From assembly GCF_964340395.1 (NCBI RefSeq), contig NC_135557.1, positions 7,822,709 to 7,886,708 on the forward strand: DNA of 64,000 bases, in the 5' to 3' direction. Position 1 is the stretch's first letter. Every line of letters starts with the position of its first letter. The DNA is from Glandiceps talaboti (Eukaryota > Hemichordata > Enteropneusta > Spengelidae). Positions 13,765 through 26,755 of the stretch are shown piece by piece. A model generated the notes under the pieces. That model was not told the DNA's origin, did no database searches, and worked only from the letters and a program-made list of their open reading frames with translations. The translations under genes and the position numbers were made by a program.

Positions 13765-13794
13765 CAGAGACACTGGAGAACTTCACTGTCTATG
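13765..13794. mobile_element. Decayed ultra-short palindromic element, copy 5
   Basis: CAGAGACACTGGAG pairs with CTTCACTGTCTATG at 11 of 14 positions. Flanks GTCTAAC (13758-13764) and ATCTAAT (13795-13801) agree at 5 of 7. It fits an old copy; alone it would be weak. Confidence 0.45.
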
Positions 13795-13888
13795 ATCTAA
13801 TCGTATTGCTCAGTGTGAAAACCGTGCAAAGCGTTACTATTTTGGCGTTGTATTTTCGCACATTTTTGGTTCACAAGGGTCCAATAAT

Positions 13889-15723
13889 TTAAAGTGTACA
13901 TGCAAAGGTACATACTTTTTTTCGTAATTATGTTTATTTTGCCATAAAAATAAAGGAAATCGGGTTTGTAATAGTACAATATAATTCTAACACGAGAAAT
14001 TGCGCGAAAAATGAGGCACTCTTGGCTCAGCCACAGAGCACCGTCAGGTAAGTACCTCTCATTTGCATATGGATAGGACAGGATTTGGAACTTTATGACG
14101 TCACTTCGGGAACACAAACGCATTCGTCAGTGTATCTTTACATGCAAAGCCATTATGGTCGAACCAGAAGGTCAACTTCAAAACCCGTTTTCGCCAGAAC
14201 CCGACGTTGAATATTGATCAGATTCCTCAAGCGTAGAGCAATACACTCCAGCATTAACATCTGATGATGTGATTTAGCCAAATTCATTCGAACCGACCGC
14301 TAGCAGTAACGATAGTTCCTCTGGTAGTGAATGAGTATGTCCTAGTGAAGCCGTGTTGTTTACATAAAGTGATGCTGTTATCAGCGTCCTTTGTTGACAT
14401 AACTATTCAATGGGTGGAAAACAGCTCCTGCAGACAATGTAATCGAAACGAAAATTATGTAATATTTCCATACCCATCAAACATACAGAGAATGAGAATG
14501 GCTTCAAGAGTTCCCCATAATATTCTCTCAAGTTGTTCAAATGTAGCGTGTTGTAACAGTACATTCAATCTATGACCATTCAAAATCTTCGCGAAAGTAC
14601 ACCCACGAATTCGTTAGAGCAGAACGTTTTGTTGGATAACCGTCCCTCTTGAAAGCTATGTGTACACGTACTTTATTTCATTTTTACTGCGTTCATTACC
14701 ATCCACACGGTGACATGAAGTGGTTTCATCTTCTTTCAAAGCACGGCCCGTGTTCACTGAAGCCGGCCGTACTGTGGTGTATTGTGTATTGTCTCCGACC
14801 ATTTTTGTTTGAGTTTTTTATGGATAGACATGTCTTACGTTGTGGAAGTTATTTGACCTGGGAGCGTGAAGCTTAGTGCTGACTGTGCTTTGCTGTGTCC
14901 ATCCACTTTTGACATGTGATTGGCATGACACGGTAATTGTTCATGTAGACAAAACAATGGAAACAAAAATAGCAACATTATAATGAGCGTTGCGTCTTTT
15001 TACTTTGATATGATTCCGACGATGTATGTGATGTATCACAATGAAAACGATCGACTCCCAGCAACATGGAAATCAAAATATACAATCGGACTACGCATTG
15101 TTTAAAAACAAATGCTATCGTAATGAAAATATTTTATGAAGCTAACTTGCTTTCTTGAAAACATCATTTCAAATTATTTTATTTGTCTTCCTTTTTTCGC
15201 TTTGATCATGGCTACACCGGTGGCGTGGAGAACCCCGGCCCCGGTAACATTTACCGACTTTCACTGTATGGCGTCACTGTCCAGTTTTTACGTGATTTCA
15301 ACTGCCTTCACCCATTATTACCTACTCAGTTATATCACTCGGAAATATGTGTAGGGTGATGTTTCACTGCGGGTGCTGCCGACAAAACACCAAGGAACCA
15401 TTGTTGTCGGAAGACTAAACTGGTACACCACAATATGTACAGTTACAGATAATACTATAATGCAAGCGTAATTAGTAATTCATAAGTAAACATTACACAA
15501 AGGCTTAGAAGGCTTTTGTAACACGTGGGACCTCGACACCTTTCGTGAGCTGGTTGCAGTGCCGAAGTTAGTCGAAGCACAGGGGATTAAGGGGGCAAGT
15601 ATTTTTGCGACTTTCTTGCCAATGCGCGCAATATTTAGAGGTATGAATGCAATTTCATTTATTTTTATGGCAAAATAAACATAATTACGAAAAAAAGTAT
15701 GTACCTTTGCATGTACACTTTAA
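13889..15723 (+). mobile_element. TTAA-flanked DNA transposon remnant with 62-bp TIRs
   Basis: Positions 13893-13954 and 15658-15719 are identical inverted repeats of 62 bp starting AGTGTACATGCAAAGGTACA. Both ends abut TTAA (13889-13892, 15720-15723). TTAA duplications are typical of the piggyBac and Kolobok superfamilies; the AGTG start does not fit the usual CCC start of piggyBac. The interior of about 1.7 kb has a stop-ridden plus-strand frame near 14153-14340 reading MVEPEGQLQNPFSPEPDVEY, stop, SDSSSVEQYTPAL, and later FEPTASSNDSSSGSE. This looks like a dead acidic, serine-rich N-terminus of a transposase, but I do not recognise the family. Confidence 0.75.
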
Positions 15724-15749
15724 GCTTGAGTTAGGAAATAGGCCTATTA

Positions 15750-16096
15750 AAAAAATTGTGTTGTTCCGATTAGGCAAAATAAATAAATAGGTGGGGTAGG
15801 TAGATTTATTTTTATTCATGTGCGAGTGTCTAATTCTGGTTTTCCATTTTTTCCAAATGATCTCTGTGTTATTGGCTTCTTTCCATTAGATGTACAACCA
15901 TTACAGATTGGAGGAACAGTTTTATATTGTCTTTTTAAGTTGATGTCAGTTTCTGCATCCACTATGTCTCGTGAGACTTCACAATTGTTGCGATTTTGTT
16001 AGTTTTTCAAGAACACGTAAAAAAAAAGTTAAGGGTCGGCAGTGAAAAACTAGGTGGGTCGGGTAACAGAAACCAAACAGTTATTTTTTAGGCCTA
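15750..16096. mobile_element. GGCCTA-ended MITE, copy 1
   Basis: Left end TAGGCCTATTAAAAAAATTG... GTTCCGATTA and right end (reverse complement) TAGGCCTAAAAAATAACTGT... GGTTTCTGTTACCCG form imperfect terminal inverted repeats. The middle (CCATTACAGATTGG, TTTTTAAGTTGATGTCAG, GGGTCGGCAGTGAAAAACTA) is shared with 58411-58784 and in part with 10926-11065. No coding capacity. The superfamily is not assigned because I see no clear target duplication. Confidence 0.75.
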
Positions 16097-16648
16097 AGGC
16101 ATAACGTAGCATATAAATCTACCCAACCTGCGCGAGCAAGATCTGCATCGGTCAATGTAATATTTACATGGTCTATTACAATTTGGTAAAGTGTACCATT
16201 GTATATGCTTGTGCGAGACGTAAAAAACATCATGCCGTCTAATTGTACGAAACGATTTAGTCACTATGGTTTTGAAGTCAGTGAGATAATGTTTGTGAAG
16301 TACCCGGTATCGTGATGTTATCGCTTGTATAGAAAAACCATCACTGAGGCAAAATCTCACTTTTATCATCATTCATTTTTTAAAGTCTTCAATCATGCCA
16401 ATTAAAAATATGGATACTGCAGTCATTTATGTGACTTTTTTTCCAAAAATGTTTATCGTGCATCTCGATTATATTTTTTTTCGTCTTCGTAACATCTTTT
16501 TTTTTATTGTGCCAAAAGTAGTAGCTACCACATATAGAACAGTGGAAAAATACCGAATGAGACTCAGAAATGTAAAATCATTTACTTCAATGTCCAAATC
16601 AAATGCGGACATCAGAAAATGATGCATGCACGTTGTGATGGACTCGTG
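16097..16648. other. No gene seen
   Basis: T-rich sequence near 16430-16510; open frames here lack recognisable features. Confidence 0.5.
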
Positions 16649-16800
16649 ATTAGCTCTAGTCCAGATGCCAATTGGTATCTAACTAAACCATAGACAATAG
16701 AGAGGGTCCTCTCTATTTTCTATGACTAAACCAAGTTTAGTGAGTGGAGGTGTAAATGGTAACGATACTGTTTAGGAACACGGTGATAGGAACTAGACGA
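16649..16800 (+). repeat. Paralogue of 7865-8235, carrying a hairpin insertion
   Basis: GATGCCAATTGGTATCTAAC, then after the insertion GAGTGGAGGTGTAAATGG and GGAACTAGAC match the 7.9-8.2 kb copy. Comparison of the two gives a filled and an empty version of the same site. Confidence 0.7.
16689..16724. mobile_element. Ultra-short palindromic element, copy 6, with 7-bp TSD
   Basis: 36-bp hairpin: CATAGACAATAGAGAGG, then GT, then CCTCTCTATTTTCTATG (one arm mismatch). Perfect 7-bp direct repeats ACTAAAC flank it (16682-16688 and 16725-16731). The paralogous sequence near 7886 reads CTAACTAAACCA with no hairpin and a single ACTAAAC: a related empty site. Confidence 0.92.
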
Positions 16801-19800
16801 GATTAGCACTGACAACACACGCTCCGCGAACTCCAGCAAAGAGGCCTGGTGGGGTATATAGAGACTTGTCAGAGTTGTCGGAGCTACTGTTCATGTACAT
16901 ATAAGTTCCACGTATTCTCAATTTATTTCGTGCTGGATAGAAAAGTCAGTATAGTCCTTGTGTTCTCCAGTGTATAGCCGATGGATTGGATAGTGAGAGT
17001 CATGATATGTGTGATACATTGTAGTTTATACACCAGAACTGAATTTTAGACTGATCCCGTCGGCATCTTCAGAGAAAGCATCAAGCGGGTACCACAATAA
17101 ACTGAAAACGTAACGACTATAAGCATAACTATAAGTTTTAATTTACATGGAACTACGGTCATATTTGATAAGCTTATCCCCCACTTCCACATATGGTCTC
17201 ATACCCCTTGGTCAGCGAAAAGCCAATCATGTTCATGTCCGGACATACGAGTTATAAATGGGGCGGTCATATGGGTTAAGTTAGGGTGGAATATAATATA
17301 TGGAAAAAGTCTGATTGATACTGGCTGTGATGGGTAGTAGAGCATTTTTTAATTGTCAAAAACAGGGTTGGGGGCCGAATGATATGATTCAAAACGTCAT
17401 GACTTTCTGGTATATCTTTGTTGTCATGGTGTGTTTCCAGTTGAGGATGGCTGTCTTTGACTGGCTACAACAGTAAGTGACTGATTTTGAAAGCAAAGAA
17501 AGTGGAAGAACATTGGTGTTAGTTAAAAAACTATTGTTATTAAAGATATACAAGTAAACGCAGCAAAACAATTGAGAGTCGGTACGGAAAGGAACAGATG
17601 ACCACAGGAAGGTGTTCAGCTGTTCTTCATTGTTCTTTGCAATTTGACGACCGGGCGATCACATACTAGTAGTTGTCAGTGTTTTCGCTAAAGCAAAATA
17701 CACGGAGATGGTTCAAAATCACTTGACTATCATTTCACTCTTATTTAAATCTACAAATATCTCATTAATATTTTCTCCCAGCTTACTTCAAACTATATGA
17801 CATTTTCCATGAAAAAAAGGTGCGTATCTGGAGCAAAGAAGTGTTTCAGATATCAGAGTGTTCACGTTTGCGTGACCAAGACATAGACATAGACTGGCAA
17901 GCGACGCCATGAATTGTGATCGAATCCCAGGGTCGGATCGGTTGTAGATCAGTGTTCATGATAATTCATTTGCGTGTTCAATTACTAAGTCATCGATGTA
18001 GGGTTATAAATTCAGTGACTACACCATCAACAAAGTTACTTCTTACTATAAATCATGTTGAAAAAGACCCTAGGAAAATGTCTAAGCAACAATGACGGGT
18101 GTTACTTTTTTGCAGTGTTTATCCAAATAGTAATCGTCGAATAACGTGACCCTGGCTGAAAACTGCGACAGTGAGTGTACCATAAATTCCCAAAACAGAC
18201 TGACCAGAACAGACATATTGACACACAAAAAGTGTGCAAGTTTACATCTTGTGACAGGTTTGGTTGGGGTCACCTCCATCGGCTAATGGTCGAAATCGTC
18301 ATTGTAAAATATTTTTAATTACCCTCAACTACAAATCAGCGTATCGTTGACGATCATTTCAATCGTAAGTGTTTAGAACTGATTCAGAAGTAAAACGTAG
18401 AATTATTAATGACAATGGTATGCAAAGTTTTGTTGTTTAACAATCATCAGCGATTTGGCATGTTTGCACAAACCACAGATACTTGTTAGTGCATACACTT
18501 TTGATACTTCTATTCTATAAGGTAAAGGCTAAATTTAAAAAGACATGATCCCAGTATTAACTTTTTTGTTGCGGCTATATTTCCTAAGTGAGGTGTGCCA
18601 AAGAAAGTTTTCCCATGATACTTTGCGCCAGTGCGACTTTTTGACATTGTACGTTCGATGTTCCCAATGAGTAAATGGAATTTTATCGAGAAGTCTATTC
18701 ATATTTGTTTATGACAGCAAGATATTTTCAATTTTCTGTTTTTGGTCATTTTTGGGGTCAAAAACTGTCATTTGTTTTGTAAATAAAAGAATTCAAAGTA
18801 AAAATGAATGACAGCCGCAAAACTAATCGATTGAATGGGCTGACATTTGGTGTGCAGGTATGTTAGAGTATCTGGATGAAGAATTCTTCAAGAAAATTTG
18901 AAGATGACATTGATATGCAAATACGTCTAAAACGTGCTGTGTAGTATCATATTATAGCCATGTTATTTTACAATACTCGTGAGAAAGTAGAATTTATTGG
19001 TGAAGTAAAGTTGCTCATACACCTAAGAAAATTTGACTACACTTGAATACATAATGAGCAAATGAAATGATCACAACAATCACATATCTTTGTAATGTTA
19101 TGACTATACAAGATCTAATACAGGGACGAATGGGGTACTTATCAAATAATGCCCTCCGGAACTCAGAAATAAATGTAGATGCGCTGTACCATGCAGTTAC
19201 GATCAGCGGTTTTGAACTATGGAGGTAGGAAGGAAGGAGATAGGAAGGATTATAGTCCTACCACCATTTCTGAACAAAATCGTTGTCCTTGAATTGGAAT
19301 GGTATGCTTTTAATACAAAAGTTGCACAAACATATGTTCTTGCTTTCAAAAGTTTTAGAATTAACACCATGATTTCACCGTCGCCCATACTGAGGTTTTC
19401 CTGCATCTATTGCTATGGATTTTGTTGGTGGGACTTTGCTGTACTGTATGAACACTTGTTCAGACTCAGGCCACTAAAACACAATTGCAAAAAAAAACCG
19501 TAAAGACACGAAGTATCGTTTTGCACAACGTTCGGCTTGAAGCAGGTTTGAAGGGTAACCATGCACGACAGAGAAGATGGGTTTAGAGCCCCATTTACAC
19601 CTAAAACAAAAAGCGATTCTAGTCTGTTCCTATTATAGTGGTCTGAGGTTCAGATCAAAGTGCCGCATTCATCCACAACATAAAAAATCATAGACCCTAC
19701 ACGACTGGCGTTTGTAAAAGTCAGTTTTAAACCATAATTACTACACCTCTTTATCTTCTCGGCAAGAACATGCAGTGCTGCAATCCAACGTGAGGACCTC

Positions 19801-20765
19801 TCACCAACTTTCAGATCACTTCACATTGGGAACGTTGGTGAGAGTTCTACTAATATAATTCAGACTGAGGCAAAAAATATAGCCTTTCTGAGTTGAAATC
19901 CGAGGTTTAAATCCTGATATCTGAAAATTCCCAATCAACCCAGATTACATTGAATAAAAAATAAGTCTAACAAACAATTTATGATTTTTCAGTCCCGAAA
20001 CTTGCTATTATCCATACACTGTATACAAAGCTAAATACACGGTGATTGGTGTATCGCACTCCTTGACTGAGTGGGTCGGAAAAAAAATAGGTAGACTCAC
20101 TTGTCATAAATCGATTTATAAATCCACAAAGGCACTGTGACAACTAAAGCAGTCCCTTTACAGACCATTTTTCTTTAGAAATAAATAGGCTAAAACAATA
20201 CTGAATGACAGGCAGTCCAATGTATGCGAAACCATAAGCGAGCGCGTACTCACGATGCTAGATTAACACACTATTTTACCTGCGCATTGAAGACGCACAG
20301 TAAAAAGACCAGTTTTCAACATTAATGCAGGAAATACAAAGCTAACAATTCAAAATTGTATAAAATGTAAGAAAACAAAAAACAGGCGACAGTCAGAGCA
20401 TGCATGAACTTCGATTTACAATACCATTATTAAGTTCTTGCATTTTGGGGCTAATGAAGTCATAGAGACTAGAGTGGGCGAGTTTCATCACAGTTAGTAT
20501 AATCAATGGCACCGTGATAATTCTGACTTTCACTTGAAACTGGACCAGAACAGTCTAGGTCGGACGAGTCGTCATCATCAATTCAAAGGCGACGTAACCA
20601 AATATACACCGTGAATTCATCTTAGATCGCACCGAGTTGAACAATCATGTCTGTCATTGTAGAATGTAGACCTTTACGCTGTTTGACCGACTATTGAAGT
20701 ATAACCCACATAGGTGATATTTCATTGACCTACATGGAAATGCTTGTAAATACTTTTTGCAAGTA
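16801..20765. other. No gene seen
   Basis: About 4 kb without a supported gene, long frame or microsatellite. A single arm-like AGTGGTCTGAG occurs at about 19637-19647, possibly a relic of the CTCAG subtype of the palindrome family. Confidence 0.45.
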
Positions 20766-20772
20766 GTAGTAG

Positions 20773-20804
20773 CTCAGACCACTCTAGTATTTTAGTGGTC
20801 TGAG
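20773..20804. mobile_element. Ultra-short palindromic element, copy 7, CTCAG subtype
   Basis: 32-bp hairpin with perfect 11-bp arms CTCAGACCACT and AGTGGTCTGAG. Flanks are GTAGTAG at 20766-20772 and 20805-20811. The flanks are part of a short GTA-rich tract, so the duplication is less certain here than elsewhere. Confidence 0.75.
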
Positions 20805-21068
20805 GTAGTAGTAAGAGTTTTTGCTAACGTTTACATGCTAGCGTAGTTGTACATGTACGTATACATGTCAGTTCGTATGTACATGTACATTAAATGTAGC
20901 TCTCATCATATCATACACTGTACATGTGTGTAACCCTTTTCTTTTGCACCCTCCCCCTCCGCCTTCATGTGGTCAAACACAGACAACTAACTAACTAAAT
21001 AGTGTTACTGTTAGTTTTCTGTGGGTCAAACAATTAGTGTACACGCCTTGAATCACATGCAGGCGAGA

Positions 21069-21327
21069 TAGATTTGAATATTCATTTGTTTACTGCCCGG
21101 TTATGGGGGTGAACTCATGAATATATTCTGAACTAAATGCAAATGTATTCAAATCACTTCCGACTCGCAATCTGAACTATTTTTCAGATCGAGTATAATC
21201 CGATTAGACAGGCGCTAATGGGAAAGTACAGAAACGTCCACCTCATCAGCATAAAAGTACAGAATTGAACTCAATCTGAACTATAGTACGGAAAGTGTCG
21301 TAAACTGTACTATTTTTTCTACTAGTG
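21069..21327 (-). repeat. Right 259-bp terminal inverted repeat
   Basis: Exact reverse complement of 2057-2315. Its outer end reads CTAGTG followed by CCC (21328-21330), matching CCC at 2054-2056. Confidence 0.85.
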
Positions 21328-21330
21328 CCC

Positions 21331-21889
21331 TAACATACATTTTTATCTGAATGACAAACGTCCATGTTTACTATACTAGCTTACCCTGGACAAAGGAAGT
21401 ACAAATCTGCTGGTGTTTCCTCGCTAATATATTAGGAAGTTTGGCCCCATGTTTACACTCCCGTTCTGTATACGCTAATATATTCGTGTGTCAAACTTCG
21501 AATTTCCGTTTTTTTACTCACAATCTACAATTGATATAGAAGATGCAAATCTTGTAGTCTCTCCTATCAGTTATAGTTGCAAATTTGAAGCCATGTTTAC
21601 ACTCCCCCGTAAAAGGCGCCTGTATACGTTAATACATTCGTGGGACAAACTTCTGTAAAAGGTGTTTGTATACGCTAATATATTTATGAAGCAAAAATCC
21701 CGACGAAATTTAACAAATTGGACGTCTTTGGAGTTGCCCCAGAACTTGTCTGTGATGCTCGAACGAATTGTCAGCATGCTACTGTTGGATATGTAAATAA
21801 TTAGCAGTTTGGCATACAGAAATAGACATTTAAAAGAGTTGTACTATTTTTATTAGATTACTCAAACTGTGAACTGACAGTAGTTGAAG
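21331..21889. other. No gene seen; short local duplications
   Basis: TATACGCTAATATATT recurs in variants at about 21472, 21613 and 21667 together with CATGTTTACACTCCC twice, suggesting diverged local duplications. No coding evidence. Confidence 0.5.
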
Positions 21890-22285
21890 GTAGTGTCAAA
21901 AGAACAAAGGTTTCAGTAAAGCTGTCCTGTTGAGACTCGTTTAAAATGAATGTAAGTCTATTTGTAGCTACACATACAGAATGATGATGGATAGGTAAGA
22001 ACGGATGGCTGTTCCGACAAAATATAGTCATTATGTCCGTTGATTTTAGCTGGAATATTATAAAGCTATTCAAAGTTGTATAGTTAGGAATACATACGTA
22101 CATGATATTTTGTAAGCCAGGATTAATTCCAGAATCGTGTAATTGGATTGTGTCCAGAGTTCATTTTATTGTCTTGTTAATTGCTTCGCTACTTCAGTAT
22201 TTATATTGTCTTGTTTTGAACGATGTGTAAGTTTTCAGAGTCTTAAGAAGTCCAGGTGGAAAACAACTTTTGTTACTTCCTAATT
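21890..22285 (+). repeat. Dispersed repeat, copy 2
   Basis: Direct-orientation relative of 885-1262 (see that entry), sharing TTAATTGCTTCGCTA and CAGGTGGAAAACA. Confidence 0.6.
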
Positions 22286-22294
22286 TCACTATGC

Positions 22295-22502
<208 letters not shown>

Positions 22503-23296
22503 CTGTTTACTGGACAAGAATAATCTAACACCATGGTTTCAATTTACATTTTCTAAAAGCTGTAAAAGTTCCCCCGTGCAATTTGTAATTTCAATATGCA
22601 ATAATGAGAACAAATTTAATGATTTGAAAGAGAGTTGAATTGATCGCAATTTTATGCACATTGTGATTAATGATTCCTTTTAGTCATGTTGAGACTCGAT
22701 TCGAATGTATGCATGTCAAAAATATGTAAGGTAGATCTAATAGGACTGAAATGTTCCTGTCAAACCGTACCTTTACTTTGGAGATGAAATATTAAGAAGC
22801 AATTCAAAGCAGTATTGTTATCCCTCTGTACTGAACAAGAACAACGATCGTAATTATTCGCGACGGAAGCTGTCAACTAAATGTAATGAATACCAAGTAC
22901 TTCTATTTCTACTTTCCAGTAAAGTGTCCAAAAAGGCGATGTTATAACTTAACTGAGTTTGATGGCAGGATCGATATACTAGTGCAGTAATTTTTCAGCG
23001 AGGTTCAGTAAATCTAAGTAATAGGACCTACGCATAACATGAAATTAAAGAAATCCAGAATTATAGGGACGATTCTATAATGTAGTATACACGATATCGA
23101 TAAAGGTTCACACACGATTGGTTAAATATTAACGAATATCAAGAGAAAACAGTCCGAATCGAAGCAGCCTCACACAGTGCAAATATACAAGCAGTTTCCC
23201 AATTCCCAAAAGTCGTTGAAGCAAACGTCATTGAATCATTAGATCATTGAATAAAGATAACGAGAATAAATTTTACAAACCCACTGTTCGTATTAC
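22503..23296. other. No gene seen
   Basis: No supported feature. Confidence 0.5.
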
Positions 23297-23533
23297 GTGA
23301 CGCTCCTGTTGTGGACGGCGTCTTCCGCTAGTTTTACCCAAGAGATATATATTTATGGGTTGACATCTTCAATGGACAAATACCTACGTATGGCTGCTGA
23401 CAACAACCACGTAGTACACCGAAGCCCTGAAATGCTGCATAGTATGGTGACTGCGTGGACCAACGATGATCACATCAGAGAACCGCTCACAAGAAGGCGT
23501 GCAAGAACGACTGTTCTGAAAGTTTTAGACTAA
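23297..23533 (+). other. Possible coding segment, unrecognised
   Basis: An open frame of 78 codons whose second half (from about 23371: MDKYLRMAADNNHVVHRSPE, ending in RRRARTTVLKVLD) is less AT-biased than its surroundings and has mixed, protein-like composition. It may be a relic or exon of something; I do not recognise a family and see no clear splice context. The upstream sequence has an AG-rich ACCCAAGAG that could act as an acceptor, but this is weak. Confidence 0.2.
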
Positions 23534-26500
23534 CACTGACATAAACAACTGACTCGGACGCTGACAACGTTACAATTTTACGCTTTTACTATAATTGTAC
23601 AGGAGGGTAACATATTATAACTAATAGGCCAATATCACACTGGAGAATGTATTCATATGCAACAGGTAACATCAAAACCAAACAAAAGTATAAACATAAT
23701 TTCCATCGAGGGCGCTGTAGCCATCTCGGCTCCACACTCCTTTCGAATATATATCAAACCCATTCTTATAAATATATTGCACTATCTTTTGATTCAACAA
23801 AATTATTTGATGTTACCATGTATACCATGTGCGTACACATGCACATAACATGGTAAATTGATGTACAAGGTAATTTGGTTTTACTTAGTTACAACCATGT
23901 CTAGGGGAACCTTAACAACAAGGAGGATCATTTTTACAACCACCTGTGCGCGTAATAAGGGGGGGGGGAGAAGATAGCAGGATATATGTGAGGTATATAT
24001 TCATTGACTGTGAATGGTTGAAGGTCACCGTAGGATGAAAACTGTACATTTATATCGGATTTTAATGCTTAAATTTCCTATGTTTATTATCTACTTGAAA
24101 CACCGATTTTAAAGATTACTGCTTAAGTTCGTGCTTGTTATTCAATAATTTGGCAAAGATCCCTGAATATGTGCAAATATGTTATTATTATAAGTGAGTT
24201 GTGAACAATCTGACTGAACACTAGTAAACACAGTTATATGATCTGTCAGCTAAGTGGAAATAGGAGAGTAACGCTGGTAGAAAAGTAACACAGATGAAGT
24301 AAAGTTAACATTAGAGGTCGATCAATTTGTTACACTAGAGACCGACCACTCTTGGTCACAGTAGTGACATGATTACACGGAATGCCACATCAACAGATTA
24401 TCCCTCAAAACCAAATTAAAATCCATAATATAATTTAAAGAAAGGGACTACTGTATATGAAAAAAATAGACTGTAACAAATCCGACAGGAATTTCATATA
24501 TACCCATTAAAATGATTAATCTGCATAATTTGATAGTAGTCAAGGTCATGGACTAAATGCATAGATATCGGTGAAAACATTTGTACACACACTTGTATAG
24601 TTCTATCTGCTTTCTTAATTTAAAAACATTATATATTGGGATTTATAATAAAAGAATATTTTGACATTTGAAAATGCAAAAAAAAAAATATCTTAAGTTT
24701 AGTAAAGATTAGTTTAAAAATTTTAGTAAAGATGTACATGCAGAACTACTCGGAGATATCAGAAAACGTTCCTGTGTGACAACTATCACTGCAGAGTCAC
24801 TGCAAAGTAGTATCAACCAGCCCTACCAACTCGTTGACTATATGAATAGATCAAGGACGTGACATGAAATATGCATTCTTTTTAGTTAGAACAACATATT
24901 CTCATCGTAACCAATAAACAATAACCGATATCGTTTGGTTTTTTGGGTTTTTTTTTCACTATATTCGAAATAGATGCATTGACGGGGATACTTTACTTGC
25001 TAAAGTCGAAATTACAGATTCTTGACACTGTTTTATATACATAATGATAAACATTTTATTCAATGACAATAAAATATGGTTTACAACTAGTAAAATACAC
25101 ATCAACTATATAGTATTACTTTTTTTTAATTGATAGCAAAAAACTACTTTGACTCGTCAACAATAAATCTTAGTAAATATTGCTAATTACACTGTAATAT
25201 TCTGATAATAGATGAAAACAAACATACTTAGCTGTACAGATAACAAGTACAGTCATAGAATTAGATAAAAGATAAGTCTAATGACTCACTCCTTCCAAAG
25301 ATTATGCTTGGCGTACACATGGGTGAAAAGTTATGAAAGTTTTTAAAATGTTATATTATAATGAAATTGGGTGATTCAATATCCGTATTAATTCATTTCA
25401 TTATTGCGTAGACTTAACTCTTGTATTTCAAAAAGTAATGAACAAATATACTCAAGGACAAGGATGTTATTATCGCTTTGTGCATACCTATATTCAAAAA
25501 GTATAAGTAGTACTTGATGCCTAATTTCAATTGTTATGGTTTGTTTCATACCTTATGTCAATTACAATTATTGAGTTCACGCCTTGGTCCTTGACCTTGA
25601 CCTTTGACCTAACTATAGGTTATTCGTCTACCTCGTTTTTTTATTTTAAAATGTTCACATGTTTGGTGAAAGTACGGTAGGATAGTGAGAACATTGCATC
25701 GGAAAATGAAGTAAACTTAAAAAAAAAAAATTCAAGAGTGAACTTAATAATTAGTTTGTGATCTTGGAGAATTATAATTTATTTCTACAGGCATAATACT
25801 CAAAAAACCAAACCGAGATATCAATGCATCATACCTTTTCCAAGAAAATGTAAATAACACTTGAATATGACGACAGTAAATGTTATTGACACGCTGGCCA
25901 TAATTGATGGACATTGATGTGTTCTAGAACATTTACTATAATCGTGCTTTAGGTTGTATATAGCTGAGAGATTTCAGGGTTACATAAATAGGAACAATAC
26001 ACATTTTCTTCTGGTTGTGACATTTCGAACGATAGAGCAATATAACAATGACTATAGGTCATCCTTAAAATAGAGCAACATAAGGTTGTGTGAGAGAAAA
26101 GAAATTATTCAGAATTAATAACCACATAAATATCAATCAACAAACCAAACAATAACGAGAAAATAAGAATGTTGGAAGTTTTGATAATAAAATGCACAGC
26201 GCTAGTACGACCGTTCAAACGTAGCTCCTGGGCACAGACAGGGTTGGCGTTAACTCCGTCCCGCTATAGTCAACTACACGAGCGAAAAATGAACGTTTTG
26301 TATCAAAGCTATCAAGAAAGAGAATGTTTATCCAAAATGTTTGGCTAATGCAATATTTCAGGTTAACCTTTTCTATCGCCTGTAGTATTTATATAACAAT
26401 AACAAAACACCAGTGTAGCTATGGCGACCACGAGGTCGCTTGTGTCCTCTCCATATCTATTCTCACTCTGTCTGAAAAAAAAGGTAAGCACATCATACAT

Positions 26501-26658
26501 GTTACTTTGAATCCTTCATGTGTCAAATTCAGAATAAATATGCTTAAGTAACTCAGTTGAAGAAGTGTGAAGAAAATCGATGGGTAATTATATAAATAAA
26601 ATGTGTAATAGGGAGGGGGGGAGGGAGGGAGGTAGATATGTAGGTATATAGGCGGGTG

Positions 26659-26662
<4 letters not shown>
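23534..26662. other. No gene seen
   Basis: About 3.1 kb of AT-rich sequence with short A/T/G homopolymer runs and no supported gene. Confidence 0.5.
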
Positions 26663-26739
<77 letters not shown>

Positions 26740-26755
26740 ATAGTTAGATAGATGG
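26663..26755 (+). repeat. (GATA)n microsatellite
   Basis: Roughly 20 GATA units, the last few imperfect, preceded by GGGAGGGAGGGAGG at about 26611-26631. Confidence 0.97.

Noticed and set aside
16094-16372. 92-codon minus-strand frame
   Set aside because: Unusual composition, no motifs and no splice context; likely chance.
17890-17945. B-box-like GATCGAATCCC suggesting a tRNA or SINE
   Set aside because: No acceptable A box, tail or partner copy seen.
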